Positions 50,622 to 58,173 of a DNA stretch of 64,000 nucleotides are shown piece after piece. The position numbers and the translations under genes are program-made. Position 1 is the first letter of the stretch, and each line of letters begins with the position of its first letter. Source of the stretch: Enterobacter asburiae (lineage in GTDB: Bacteria > Pseudomonadota > Gammaproteobacteria > Enterobacterales > Enterobacteriaceae). The notes beneath the pieces are model-generated. The model searched no databases. It had not been told where the DNA came from and worked only from the letters and a program-made list of their open reading frames with translations. The stretch covers positions 2,294,001 to 2,358,000 of the forward strand of contig NZ_CP102247.1 in the NCBI RefSeq assembly GCF_024599655.1, given 5' to 3'.

Positions 50622-51341
50622 TTAAACGGGCATTTCGCCCAAATAAATCTGTGCAATCTGATCGTCATTGAGCAGCGCTTTCGATTCGCCATGATGAACA
50701 ATGCTGCCGCTGTCCATCACCCACGCGCTGTCGGTGACTTCCAGCGCGAGACGGGCGTTTTGTTCGATGAGCAGCAGGGCTACGCCGCGCTCGCGCAGGC
50801 CGGCAATGACGGCAAAAATGTTTTCGACCATCTTCGGCGCAAGGCCCATAGAGGGTTCGTCGAGGATCAGCAGCCGCGGGCGGCTGAGCAGGGCGCGGTT
50901 AAGGGCCAGCAGCTGTTGTTCTCCGCCGGAAAGCAGGCCGGCGAGCTGATGCTGGCGTTCTCCCAGGCGCGGGAAGCGTTCGAAAATGGCATTCATCTCT
51001 TGCTTAACGGTGACGGTGTCACGCCTGAGCCAGGCGCCCATCTGCAGGTTTTCCAGCACCGTCATGCGGGAGAAGATCCCACGTCCTTCCGGGACCATGA
51101 CCAACCCGTCGCGGAGCAGGGATTCGGGCCTGTGCTTACGTACCGCTTTACCGTTGAACTCAATACTGCCGCTAAAGCTTTCCAGCCCGGTAATGGCGCG
51201 CACGGTGGAGCTTTTCCCCGCGCCGTTAGCGCCGATCAGCGTAGCCTGTTCGCCCTCGTGCAGGGTAAAAGAGACATCGCGTACGGCCTGAATGCCGCCG
51301 TAATGCACGTCCACACGTTCCACTTTCAGTAATTCAGACAT
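50622..51341 (-). CDS. LIV-type ABC importer ATPase (LivF-like)
   Basis: A 239-residue ATPase with Walker A GANGAGKSS, signature LLSGGEQQLLALNRAL and Walker B LLILDEPSMGLAP. The ATG at 51341 follows GGAGGC. It overlaps the LivG-like gene by 8 bp. Confidence 0.9.
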   Translation of the reverse strand: MSELLKVERVDVHYGGIQAVRDVSFTLHEGEQATLIGANGAGKSSTVRAITGLESFSGSIEFNGKAVRKHRPESLLRDGLVMVPEGRGIFSRMTVLENLQMGAWLRRDTVTVKQEMNAIFERFPRLGERQHQLAGLLSGGEQQLLALNRALLSRPRLLILDEPSMGLAPKMVENIFAVIAGLRERGVALLLIEQNARLALEVTDSAWVMDSGSIVHHGESKALLNDDQIAQIYLGEMPV

Positions 51342-52101
51342 GGGCGTTGCCTCCAAGCCAGGCGGCGATCACTGCCGGGTCGCGACGCACGCTCTCCGGC
51401 GTGCCGCTGGCGAGCGTTTTACCGTAATCAAGCACCGTCAGGCGATCGCAGATGCCCATTACCAGCTTGACGTCATGTTCAATCATCAGCAGGGTTTTGC
51501 CGTCATCGCGCAGGCGGATAAGCAGCTCGCCGAGCGCCACTTTTTCCGCTGCGTTCATCCCGGCGGCGGGTTCGTCCAGCGCCAGCAGCAGCGGTTCCGT
51601 TGCCAGCGCGCGGGCAATCTCCAGACGGCGCTGATGGCCATAGGCCAGATCGCAGGCGCGGTAGTGGGCAAACTTCGCTATGCCGGTGTACTCCAGCCAG
51701 TGCCAGGCCAGCTCCCGGGTCTGCGTCTCTTCCGCGCGAGCGCGTTTGTGGCGGCTCAGCGCGGCCCACAGGCCGTTGCGGGTGCGCACGTGGCGACCCA
51801 CCATCACGTTTTCCAGCACCGACATGTCGTTAAAGAGGCGCACGTTCTGGAAGGTGCGCGCAATCCCGGCGGCGGTGACTTTCTCAATGTGCTTTGGAAA
51901 ATAGGGCTTGTCGGCAATTGAAAATTCACCGCTGTCCGCCGGGTAAAGCCCGGTGATCAGGTTAAAACAGGTGGTTTTTCCCGCCCCGTTAGGACCAATC
52001 AGCCCGTAGATCTCACCCTTGTTCACGGCGATCGAAACGTCATCCACGGCGGTAAGCCCGCCGAAGCGTTTGGACATGTTGCGTACGGTTAACAGACTCA
52101 T
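51334..52101 (-). CDS. LIV-type ABC importer ATPase (LivG-like)
   Basis: A 255-residue ATPase with Walker A GPNGAGKTT, signature-region LAYGHQRRLEIARAL and Walker B LLALDEPAAGMN, as in LivG. It overlaps the permease gene upstream by 4 bp. Confidence 0.9.
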   Translation of the reverse strand: MSLLTVRNMSKRFGGLTAVDDVSIAVNKGEIYGLIGPNGAGKTTCFNLITGLYPADSGEFSIADKPYFPKHIEKVTAAGIARTFQNVRLFNDMSVLENVMVGRHVRTRNGLWAALSRHKRARAEETQTRELAWHWLEYTGIAKFAHYRACDLAYGHQRRLEIARALATEPLLLALDEPAAGMNAAEKVALGELLIRLRDDGKTLLMIEHDVKLVMGICDRLTVLDYGKTLASGTPESVRRDPAVIAAWLGGNAHV

Positions 52102-53204
52102 GTATTCACCTCCTTGTGGCGTACCGGCCAGATCCCGGCAGGACGCACCAGCATGACCAGCACCAGCGCCAGGCCGTAGAACAGCTGACGCAGCACTTCC
52201 GGGTCAATCAGTACCGTACCGAACAGCGCCTGCTGAACCGGGGCTGCCTGACTGCGCAGCAGTTCCGGCAGGGCGGTAAGCAGTATCGCGCCGAGGATCA
52301 CGCCCGGAATATGTCCCATACCGCCCAGCACCACCATCGCCAGCACGGCAATGGATTCCTGTAACGTGAAAGATTCCGGGGAGACAAAGCCCTGGAACGC
52401 GCCGAACAGGGCACCCGCCACGCCGCCAAACGAGGCACCCATCGCAAAGGCCAGCAGCTTATAGTTACGCACGTTGATGCCCATCGCGCGGGCCACATCC
52501 TCATCTTCACGGATGGCGTGCCAGGCGCGACCAATACGGGAATGCTGCAGGCGCAGGCAGACAAAAATAATCGCCACAATCACCAGCATCAGCAGGTAGT
52601 ACCAGAGCCACAGGGCGGGCACTTTGAAACCAAACCAGTGGTATACGCCGCTGAACTTCAGGCCGAACAGATTCAGCGTATCCACCCCGGTAATGCCCTT
52701 TGCACCGTTGGTGATGTTTACCGGACGGTCGAGGTTGCGCATCAGGATGCGGATGATTTCGCCAAAGCCGAGGGTCACTATCGCCAGGTAGTCCCCGCGC
52801 AGCTTCAGCGTAGGAGCCCCCAGTAAAATACCGCAAACCGCAGCGACGAGCGCAGCCAGCGGAATAATCAGCAGATATGACGTGTGAAGTCCGTCCGGGA
52901 ACCAGACGCCGAGCACAGGAAACACCTCCAGCAGGTGTGGCGAGGCCATCAGTGCAGCGAGGTAAGCCCCGACCGCGTAAAAGGCGATAAACCCCATATC
53001 CAGCAGGCCGGTATAGCCGACCACAATATTGAGCCCGAGCGCCAGCATGATGTAGAGCAGGGCGAAGTCGATAACGCGCACCCAGTAGTTGCCGCCAAGC
53101 TGCGTGGCCACCACGGGAGCAACCAGCAGCGCGAGGCAGAACAGGACCATGCCTGACCAGAATTTGCGCGGCACCGCCGGGGTTTGTAGTTGAAGAGTAG
53201 TCAT
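52098..53204 (-). CDS. LIV-type ABC importer permease (LivM-like)
   Basis: A 368-residue inner-membrane permease with about ten helices. Family segments are LNIVVGYTGLLDMGFIAFYAVGAY, GDYLAIVTLGFGEIIRI and the coupling loop GRAWHAIREDEDVARAMGI. It begins 8 bp after the LivH-like gene and is followed with overlap by the ATPase. Confidence 0.9.
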   Translation of the reverse strand: MTTLQLQTPAVPRKFWSGMVLFCLALLVAPVVATQLGGNYWVRVIDFALLYIMLALGLNIVVGYTGLLDMGFIAFYAVGAYLAALMASPHLLEVFPVLGVWFPDGLHTSYLLIIPLAALVAAVCGILLGAPTLKLRGDYLAIVTLGFGEIIRILMRNLDRPVNITNGAKGITGVDTLNLFGLKFSGVYHWFGFKVPALWLWYYLLMLVIVAIIFVCLRLQHSRIGRAWHAIREDEDVARAMGINVRNYKLLAFAMGASFGGVAGALFGAFQGFVSPESFTLQESIAVLAMVVLGGMGHIPGVILGAILLTALPELLRSQAAPVQQALFGTVLIDPEVLRQLFYGLALVLVMLVRPAGIWPVRHKEVNT

Positions 53205-53212
53205 CTTTTTCC

Positions 53213-54178
53213 TTACGCCCTGTGCGCCACGCGCTCGCCCAGCAGGCCTGCCGGACGGAAGACCAGCACCAGTATCAGGACCATGAAGGCAAAGACGTCC
53301 TGATAGTTGCTGCCAAAGACGCCGTGGGTCAGCTCCCCCAGATAACCTGCGCCCAGCGCTTCGATAATGCCGAGCAGGATCCCGCCAATCATGGCGCCAC
53401 GAATGTTACCAATGCCCCCCAGCACGGCGGCGGTAAAGGCTTTGATCCCGGGCAAAAAGCCCATTGAGAAGCTGGCGTTGCCGTAGTTGCTGGCCATCAT
53501 GACGCCTGCCAGCGCGGCAAATACGCCGCCAACGGCGAACGTCAGGGTAATAATGGCATTGGGGTTAACCCCCATCAGCGTGGCAACGCGCGGGTTTTCC
53601 GCCACGGCGCGCATGCCGCGGCCCAGGCGGGTGTATTCCACCAGCATCCATAGCCCTGTCATCACCGCAAGCGCCAGCGCCACGGTAACAATGCCGGTGA
53701 CGGTCACAATGGCAGGGGGATGCAGTTCGCTTCCTGACGTCACGGCGATCGGCTCCATGGGCAGGATCTGCGGGAACATCAGCGGGTTGCGCGTCCAGAT
53801 AATCATCGCCACGGTTTGCAGCAGGACCGAGACGCCGATACCCGAGATAAGCGGCGCCAGGCGCGGGGCGTTGCGCAGTCGGCGGTAGGCAAAGCGCTCC
53901 ACGGCCATTGCCAGCAGGGCGCAAACGGCCATGGCAATCGCCAGGGCAGCGCCAAGCTGCAACAGCAGCGGCATGTGCGGGAAGGTGGCGTTCAGGGCGT
54001 TAATGGCGGAAAGCGTGGTGAGCGCACCGACCATCAGAATATCGCCGTGAGCAAAGTTAATAATGCGCAAGATGCCATACACCATGGTATAGCCCAGCGC
54101 GATCAGCGCGTAAATGCTTCCCAGCATCACGCCGTTGATCAGTTGTTGTATGAGTGTATCCAACGTCTGTACCCGCAA
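53213..54178 (-). CDS. LIV-type ABC importer permease (LivH-like)
   Basis: A permease of about 321 residues with eight helices; INGVMLGSIYALIALGYTMV and MRAVAENPRVATLMGVNP are typical. First gene of the seven-gene operon. No ATG is available at the 5' end: TTG at 54178 (behind AAAGAG) or TTG at 54163 are the candidates, the latter giving the usual family start. Low-efficiency initiation may be deliberate. Confidence 0.87.
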   Translation of the reverse strand: MRVQTLDTLIQQLINGVMLGSIYALIALGYTMVYGILRIINFAHGDILMVGALTTLSAINALNATFPHMPLLLQLGAALAIAMAVCALLAMAVERFAYRRLRNAPRLAPLISGIGVSVLLQTVAMIIWTRNPLMFPQILPMEPIAVTSGSELHPPAIVTVTGIVTVALALAVMTGLWMLVEYTRLGRGMRAVAENPRVATLMGVNPNAIITLTFAVGGVFAALAGVMMASNYGNASFSMGFLPGIKAFTAAVLGGIGNIRGAMIGGILLGIIEALGAGYLGELTHGVFGSNYQDVFAFMVLILVLVFRPAGLLGERVAHRA

Positions 54179-54274
54179 AGTGCTCTTTCTGCGGCTACCA
54201 TCCGATAAATGAATTAAATTGTAAAATACACATATATTATTTCTTATGATAAACCGGTATTTCTATATCTTAAT

Positions 54275-54298
54275 GATTTACATAAAGATAATGTAATC
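54275..54298. promoter_or_regulatory. Candidate operator between the LIV/Atc operon and its LysR gene
   Basis: GATTTACAT and ATGTAATC form an inverted repeat with one bulged base and a 7-nt centre, in the 155-bp divergent promoter region and 36 bp upstream of the LysR start. The surrounding DNA is very AT-rich, so the symmetry could be fortuitous. Confidence 0.35.
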
Positions 54299-54333
54299 AC
54301 GTTCCTGGCTAAAAAGCCTAAAGAAATCAACAT

Positions 54334-55278
54334 ATGAATAAAACAGAACAATCGGTGGGTTTGTCCGCGTATGCAGACAGTCGCCTGGCAAACGATCCGC
54401 CGCTTCGGGCTGTCCGTGCCTTTGAGGCCATCGCCCGGCTGGGCAGCGTCACGCTGGCCGCGCAGGAGCTGGATATCTCACCGTCGGCGGTCAGTCATCA
54501 GCTCAAGGTGCTAGAAGGGTATCTGCAAATGCCGCTGACGGAACGTCAGGGGCGCAGGCTGGTGCTGAGCCAGCACGGACGTGAATATTACCGCTCGATC
54601 CGTGCGGCGTTTAACGTCCTGCGCCAGGCTACGGAGCATCTGTCTGAGCAGGCGCAAACGCGTCAGGTCACCATCAGCCTGATCCCGCTTTTTGGCATGG
54701 GGTGGTTTATCCCGCGTCTGCCTGATTTCATGCGTGCCAACCCGCAGACCGAGATCAACGTTGTTTATGCCAACCATCGTAACTATCTGAGCGATGCCTC
54801 GGATATGTCGATTCGTTTTGGTAACGGTCAGTGGGCGGGCTACCAGAGCGAAAAGCTGATTTCCGGACAGATGGTGCCGGTGTGCAGCCGCGCGTTTTTG
54901 CGCATTCATGGCCATATCGACACGCCTGAGCAGCTGCTGCAAATGCCGCTGCTGCATGATGAGGAGCGCACCACGTGGCCGCAGTGGTTTCTGCAGCAGG
55001 GGGTCAAACGATCTCTGCGGCGCAGCGGCCCTCTGTTTGAAGACGGGCTGTTAACGCTGGCGGGCGTGCAGGCCGGGCTCGGCTGCGCGTTAATGCGCGA
55101 GCCGCTGATCGCACCTTATCTTGAGAGCGGCGAGCTGGTGAAAATATTTGATTTACCCATTGATGACGGGCGCGACTATCACCTCTGCGTTCGTTCAGAT
55201 TCAGAGATGACCGAGGACGGTAAGCTGCTGCAAAACTGGCTGCGTCGGGCGGCGAGCGGTGAGTCGTCAGCAGGGTAA
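54334..55278 (+). CDS. GcvA-type LysR regulator of the LIV/Atc operon
   Basis: A 314-residue LysR regulator of the GcvA group. The DNA-binding domain begins after a 25-residue lead (PPLRAVRAFEAIARLGSVTL, DISPSAVSHQLKVLEGYL). The effector domain has FGMGWFIPRLPDF and AGVQAGLGCALMRE. It is divergent from the importer operon, with starts 156 bp apart, and likely activates it in response to the imported compound. A terminator shared with the convergent porin gene follows. Confidence 0.87.
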   Translation: MNKTEQSVGLSAYADSRLANDPPLRAVRAFEAIARLGSVTLAAQELDISPSAVSHQLKVLEGYLQMPLTERQGRRLVLSQHGREYYRSIRAAFNVLRQATEHLSEQAQTRQVTISLIPLFGMGWFIPRLPDFMRANPQTEINVVYANHRNYLSDASDMSIRFGNGQWAGYQSEKLISGQMVPVCSRAFLRIHGHIDTPEQLLQMPLLHDEERTTWPQWFLQQGVKRSLRRSGPLFEDGLLTLAGVQAGLGCALMREPLIAPYLESGELVKIFDLPIDDGRDYHLCVRSDSEMTEDGKLLQNWLRRAASGESSAG

Positions 55279-55293
55279 AAGAGACAGATAAAA

Positions 55294-55320
55294 AAAAGCC
55301 AGCTTATTCAGCTGGCTTTT
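55294..55320. terminator. Bidirectional terminator between LysR gene and porin gene
   Basis: AAAAGCCAGC and GCTGGCTTTT form a 10-bp stem with a 7-nt loop; an A run on one side and T run on the other make it work in both directions. Confidence 0.9.
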
Positions 55321-55333
55321 GAACAGACAAGGT

Positions 55334-56443
55334 TTAGAACTGGTAGGTCAGACCCAGCGCAACGATGTTGTCGGTACCGATGCCTGCCTGGCGAGTGAAC
55401 TGGTTGTCGTCGAGCAGGTTGATTTTGTAATCCACGTAGGTGGACATATTTTTGTTAAAATAGTAGGTCGTGCCAACATCGATGTATTTAACCAGATCCT
55501 GGTCGCCAAAGTTCTCGATGTCTTTACCTTTAGACTGCAGGTAAGCGATGGATGGGCGCAGGCCAAAGTCGAACTGATACTGAGCCACAACTTCGAAGTT
55601 TTGCGCCTTGTTTGCAAAACCGTAGATGTCGCTGCGGTTACCGTTAGAGGTACCGAAACGGGTTGCGTTATAGGTCTGAGAGTACTGCGCAGCAAGGTAA
55701 ATGTTGTTTGCGTCGTATTTCACACCACCGCTGTACACTTCAGCGCGGTCGCCTTCACCGTATACGCCAGCAGCATTCTGGTCAGCGGTACGTCGTGAAG
55801 AGGACATTGCGCCACCTACGCTGAAGCCTTCGCCCAGGTCGTAGGTCAGGGACGCGCCGTAGCCGTCACCGTTCTGGTTCAGCAGGCTGCGACCGCTGGT
55901 GTTTTCACCGCTTACGCTGCCGTTTTTGCCCTGGTACTGCAGAGCAAAGTTCAGGCCGTCAACCAGACCAAAGAAGTCCTGGTTACGGTAGGTCGCAACG
56001 CCGTTTGCACGAGACTGCAGGAAGTTGTCGGCACCGTAGGTGTCGCCGCCGAATTCTGGCAGAACGTCTGTCCATGAGGTCACGTCGTAAATCACGCCGT
56101 AGTTACGACCGTAATCAAAGGAGCCTGCTTCAGCAAACTTCAGACCGGCAAACGCCACACGGGTCCAGGACTGGTTGTCACCTTCGTCTTTGTTACCCTG
56201 AATCTGGTATTCCCACTGGCCGTAGCCGGACAGCTGATCGTTAACCTGGGTTTCGCCCTTGAAGCCGATACGCATGTAGGTTTTATCGCCATCTGCGCCA
56301 GCGTCATCAGAGAAATAGTGCAGACCTGTTACTTTACCGTACAGATCCAGCTTGTTACCGTCTTTGTTGTAAATTTCGGCAGCGTTAACAACGCCTGCTG
56401 CCAGCATGGAAGTGACTGCCACTGCAACTAATTTAAGTTTCAT
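55334..56443 (-). CDS. OmpC/OmpD-type general porin
   Basis: A 369-residue trimeric outer-membrane porin. The signal peptide (residues 1-21, ending VNA) is followed by AEIYNKDGNKLDLYGKV, the constriction loop L3 contains PEFGGD, and the last residue is Phe (LGLTYQF), as needed for barrel insertion. The first half resembles OmpC (YGQWEYQIQGN, SWTRVAFAGLKF), while the last third resembles OmpD/NmpC. The place beside yddG and fdnG is that of Salmonella ompD (nmpC). The ribosome site is AAGGAA. Expression is probably controlled from the long upstream region. Confidence 0.9.
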   Translation of the reverse strand: MKLKLVAVAVTSMLAAGVVNAAEIYNKDGNKLDLYGKVTGLHYFSDDAGADGDKTYMRIGFKGETQVNDQLSGYGQWEYQIQGNKDEGDNQSWTRVAFAGLKFAEAGSFDYGRNYGVIYDVTSWTDVLPEFGGDTYGADNFLQSRANGVATYRNQDFFGLVDGLNFALQYQGKNGSVSGENTSGRSLLNQNGDGYGASLTYDLGEGFSVGGAMSSSRRTADQNAAGVYGEGDRAEVYSGGVKYDANNIYLAAQYSQTYNATRFGTSNGNRSDIYGFANKAQNFEVVAQYQFDFGLRPSIAYLQSKGKDIENFGDQDLVKYIDVGTTYYFNKNMSTYVDYKINLLDDNQFTRQAGIGTDNIVALGLTYQF

Positions 56444-57073
56444 CTTAAATGTTCCTTATAATTTTTTTCGGTATTTCCTGAACCACTGTGAACGATTTCT
56501 AAACGAGGCTGCTCGTCAATGGCATGCTATTTTTAAAAATCTCGTAGTCTTATTTCAATAATAAGTTTCAAATTATTAGAGATAATTTCAATTAGTGTGA
56601 TCTCGATCGTGTGAAAAGTCGATTATTCAAACAAAGCGACCGAATTTTATACGATTGACAATTATGTTATCTGCGGGACTATTGCCATTGCTATAATTTC
56701 TACGAGTTTTAGTCTATTGAGTTAGATTTCGGTATTCTCGATGCATTGAGGGGGTGGGTATTAGTGTTTTGGCTTAATAACAGTGGGTTAGGGTAATGTT
56801 GTGACGTATATTGCGAACGTTTCCATGAATGGGTCAGAAGTGAATTATTTCACTTAGCGCTATCCATGGTGTTAATATTTATAGTTGACTAATTTCATTC
56901 CGTTGTCAGTTTGTGTCAATTATCCTGTTGGTCGTTTACAGAAGGCATCAAATATAAACCGAATTTAAACGGATGCCCTATTATTATGATAAATATTCTG
57001 AGGTGCGATCACATTTTAAATTTATGTTAATTATGTTGCCGGGCTGAAATTCCCCCGGCCGTTGGAGAAAATA
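56444..57073. other. 630-bp AT-rich region upstream of the porin gene
   Basis: This gap separates two leftward genes, yddG and the porin. It holds no convincing coding frame. TGTGATCTCGATCGTG at 56596-56611 has one perfect CRP half-site and a degenerate second half. A GCCGGG/CCCGGC stem at 57038-57059, near the yddG stop, may end yddG transcription. The length suggests multiple regulators, as for ompC and ompD, or a small RNA that I cannot define by eye. Confidence 0.45.
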
Positions 57074-57952
57074 TTATTGTCTTGTTGCGTACCAACAGAG
57101 CAACGACCCGGCGCAGACCATCAGCGCGCCTTGCCAGAACGAGAAAGAGAGGGGGGAACTCAGCACTGCGGCGGCAAGCGCGGCTGAGAGGACAGGGGTA
57201 AAATACGATACGGCAGCCAGTACCGTGACGTTACCGTGAAGGATGCCAATATTCCATGCGGCGTATCCAAACCCAAGCGCGATACCGCACATGACGAGTT
57301 TCACCACCACCGGAAGCGTGAACACCATCTCGGGCTGATCGCTCAGGGCATATTTCACCCACAGGCTCAGCGCGGTCAGCAAAACAAACAGGGTGATGCC
57401 GTTTTGTCCTTTCGCAAATTTGCTGGTGACCGTGCAGTAGGCGGCCCAGATAAATGCCCCGGCAAACGCCAGCGCGTAGCTCAGCGGGCTCGAAACGATA
57501 TTGCGGGTTATTTCATCAAGATGTAAACCCTGTTCACCGCCCAATACCCAGCAGACGCCCAGCAATGAGACGGCTAAGCCGGGGATCACCCACAGGGTTG
57601 ATTTCTGTCCGTTGAACAAGATGGCAAACACAATGGTCAGGCTTGGCCAAAGATAATTGACCATGCCCACTTCAATAGCCTGCGAACGCGTTGCGGCATA
57701 GCCCAACGATAGCGCCAGGCATATTTCGTAGCTGACAAATAAAACGCTGCCGGCAATAAGATAGCGGGGTGAAAACCGCCTGATATCAGGAAATCCTACC
57801 GTCACCAGACACAGTAATCCGCTCAGCGTGTAGATCATCGCCGCACCGCCTACCGGGCCTAATCCCTCACTCACGCTGCGAATAAGACCGACCATGGTGC
57901 TCCATAACAGTATTGCCGCCAGCCCAATTAGCGTTGCTTTTTTTCTGTCCAT
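57074..57952 (-). CDS. yddG: Aromatic amino acid exporter YddG
   Basis: A 292-residue inner-membrane protein of the drug/metabolite transporter (EamA) family with ten helices in two repeats. MDRKKATLIGLAAILLWSTM at the start and the length match E. coli YddG, which exports Phe, Tyr and Trp; Salmonella YddG was tied to methyl viologen resistance. The ATG at 57952 is chosen because the longer frame from 58018 adds a polar leader unlike the family. It is divergent from fdnG as in E. coli. Confidence 0.93.
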   Translation of the reverse strand: MDRKKATLIGLAAILLWSTMVGLIRSVSEGLGPVGGAAMIYTLSGLLCLVTVGFPDIRRFSPRYLIAGSVLFVSYEICLALSLGYAATRSQAIEVGMVNYLWPSLTIVFAILFNGQKSTLWVIPGLAVSLLGVCWVLGGEQGLHLDEITRNIVSSPLSYALAFAGAFIWAAYCTVTSKFAKGQNGITLFVLLTALSLWVKYALSDQPEMVFTLPVVVKLVMCGIALGFGYAAWNIGILHGNVTVLAAVSYFTPVLSAALAAAVLSSPLSFSFWQGALMVCAGSLLCWYATRQ

Positions 57953-58034
57953 TACTTCGCCATTGCAATAAAAATCAGAGGAAAAATGTATCGCATTCAT
58001 CCTGACGCTGTCGCCCATTATTCTCTTAAACCGT

Positions 58035-58111
58035 TAATCAAAAAGGGGTATTTAAATATACCGGGGGTGACTATTAAGGGGGGGAAGACAGATGACCTTG
58101 ATTTGACGCAA
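58035..58111 (+). promoter_or_regulatory. fdnG control region: NarL-like and FNR-like sites
   Basis: AGGGGTA at 58044-58050 fits the NarL heptamer, and TAATCAA two bases upstream fits its partner at 5 of 7 positions, giving a 7-2-7 arrangement. TTGATTTGACGCAA at 58098-58111 resembles an FNR site (TTGAT-N4-ATCAA) with two mismatches in the second half. The order NarL then FNR, with centres about 62 bp apart, is like that of the nitrate-induced anaerobic fdnG promoter of E. coli. Confidence 0.5.
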
Positions 58112-58173
58112 AAAAATCAGGGGAGTAACTGCTAGTTTGCGGCGCGAAGTCTTATTCGAAAACGAGGACAACA

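Noticed and set aside
49436..54178. LIV-type importer as the housekeeping branched-chain amino acid transporter
   Set aside because: The operon continues into AtcB/AtcC-type enzymes and has its own LysR gene; the housekeeping liv locus of enterobacteria lies elsewhere.
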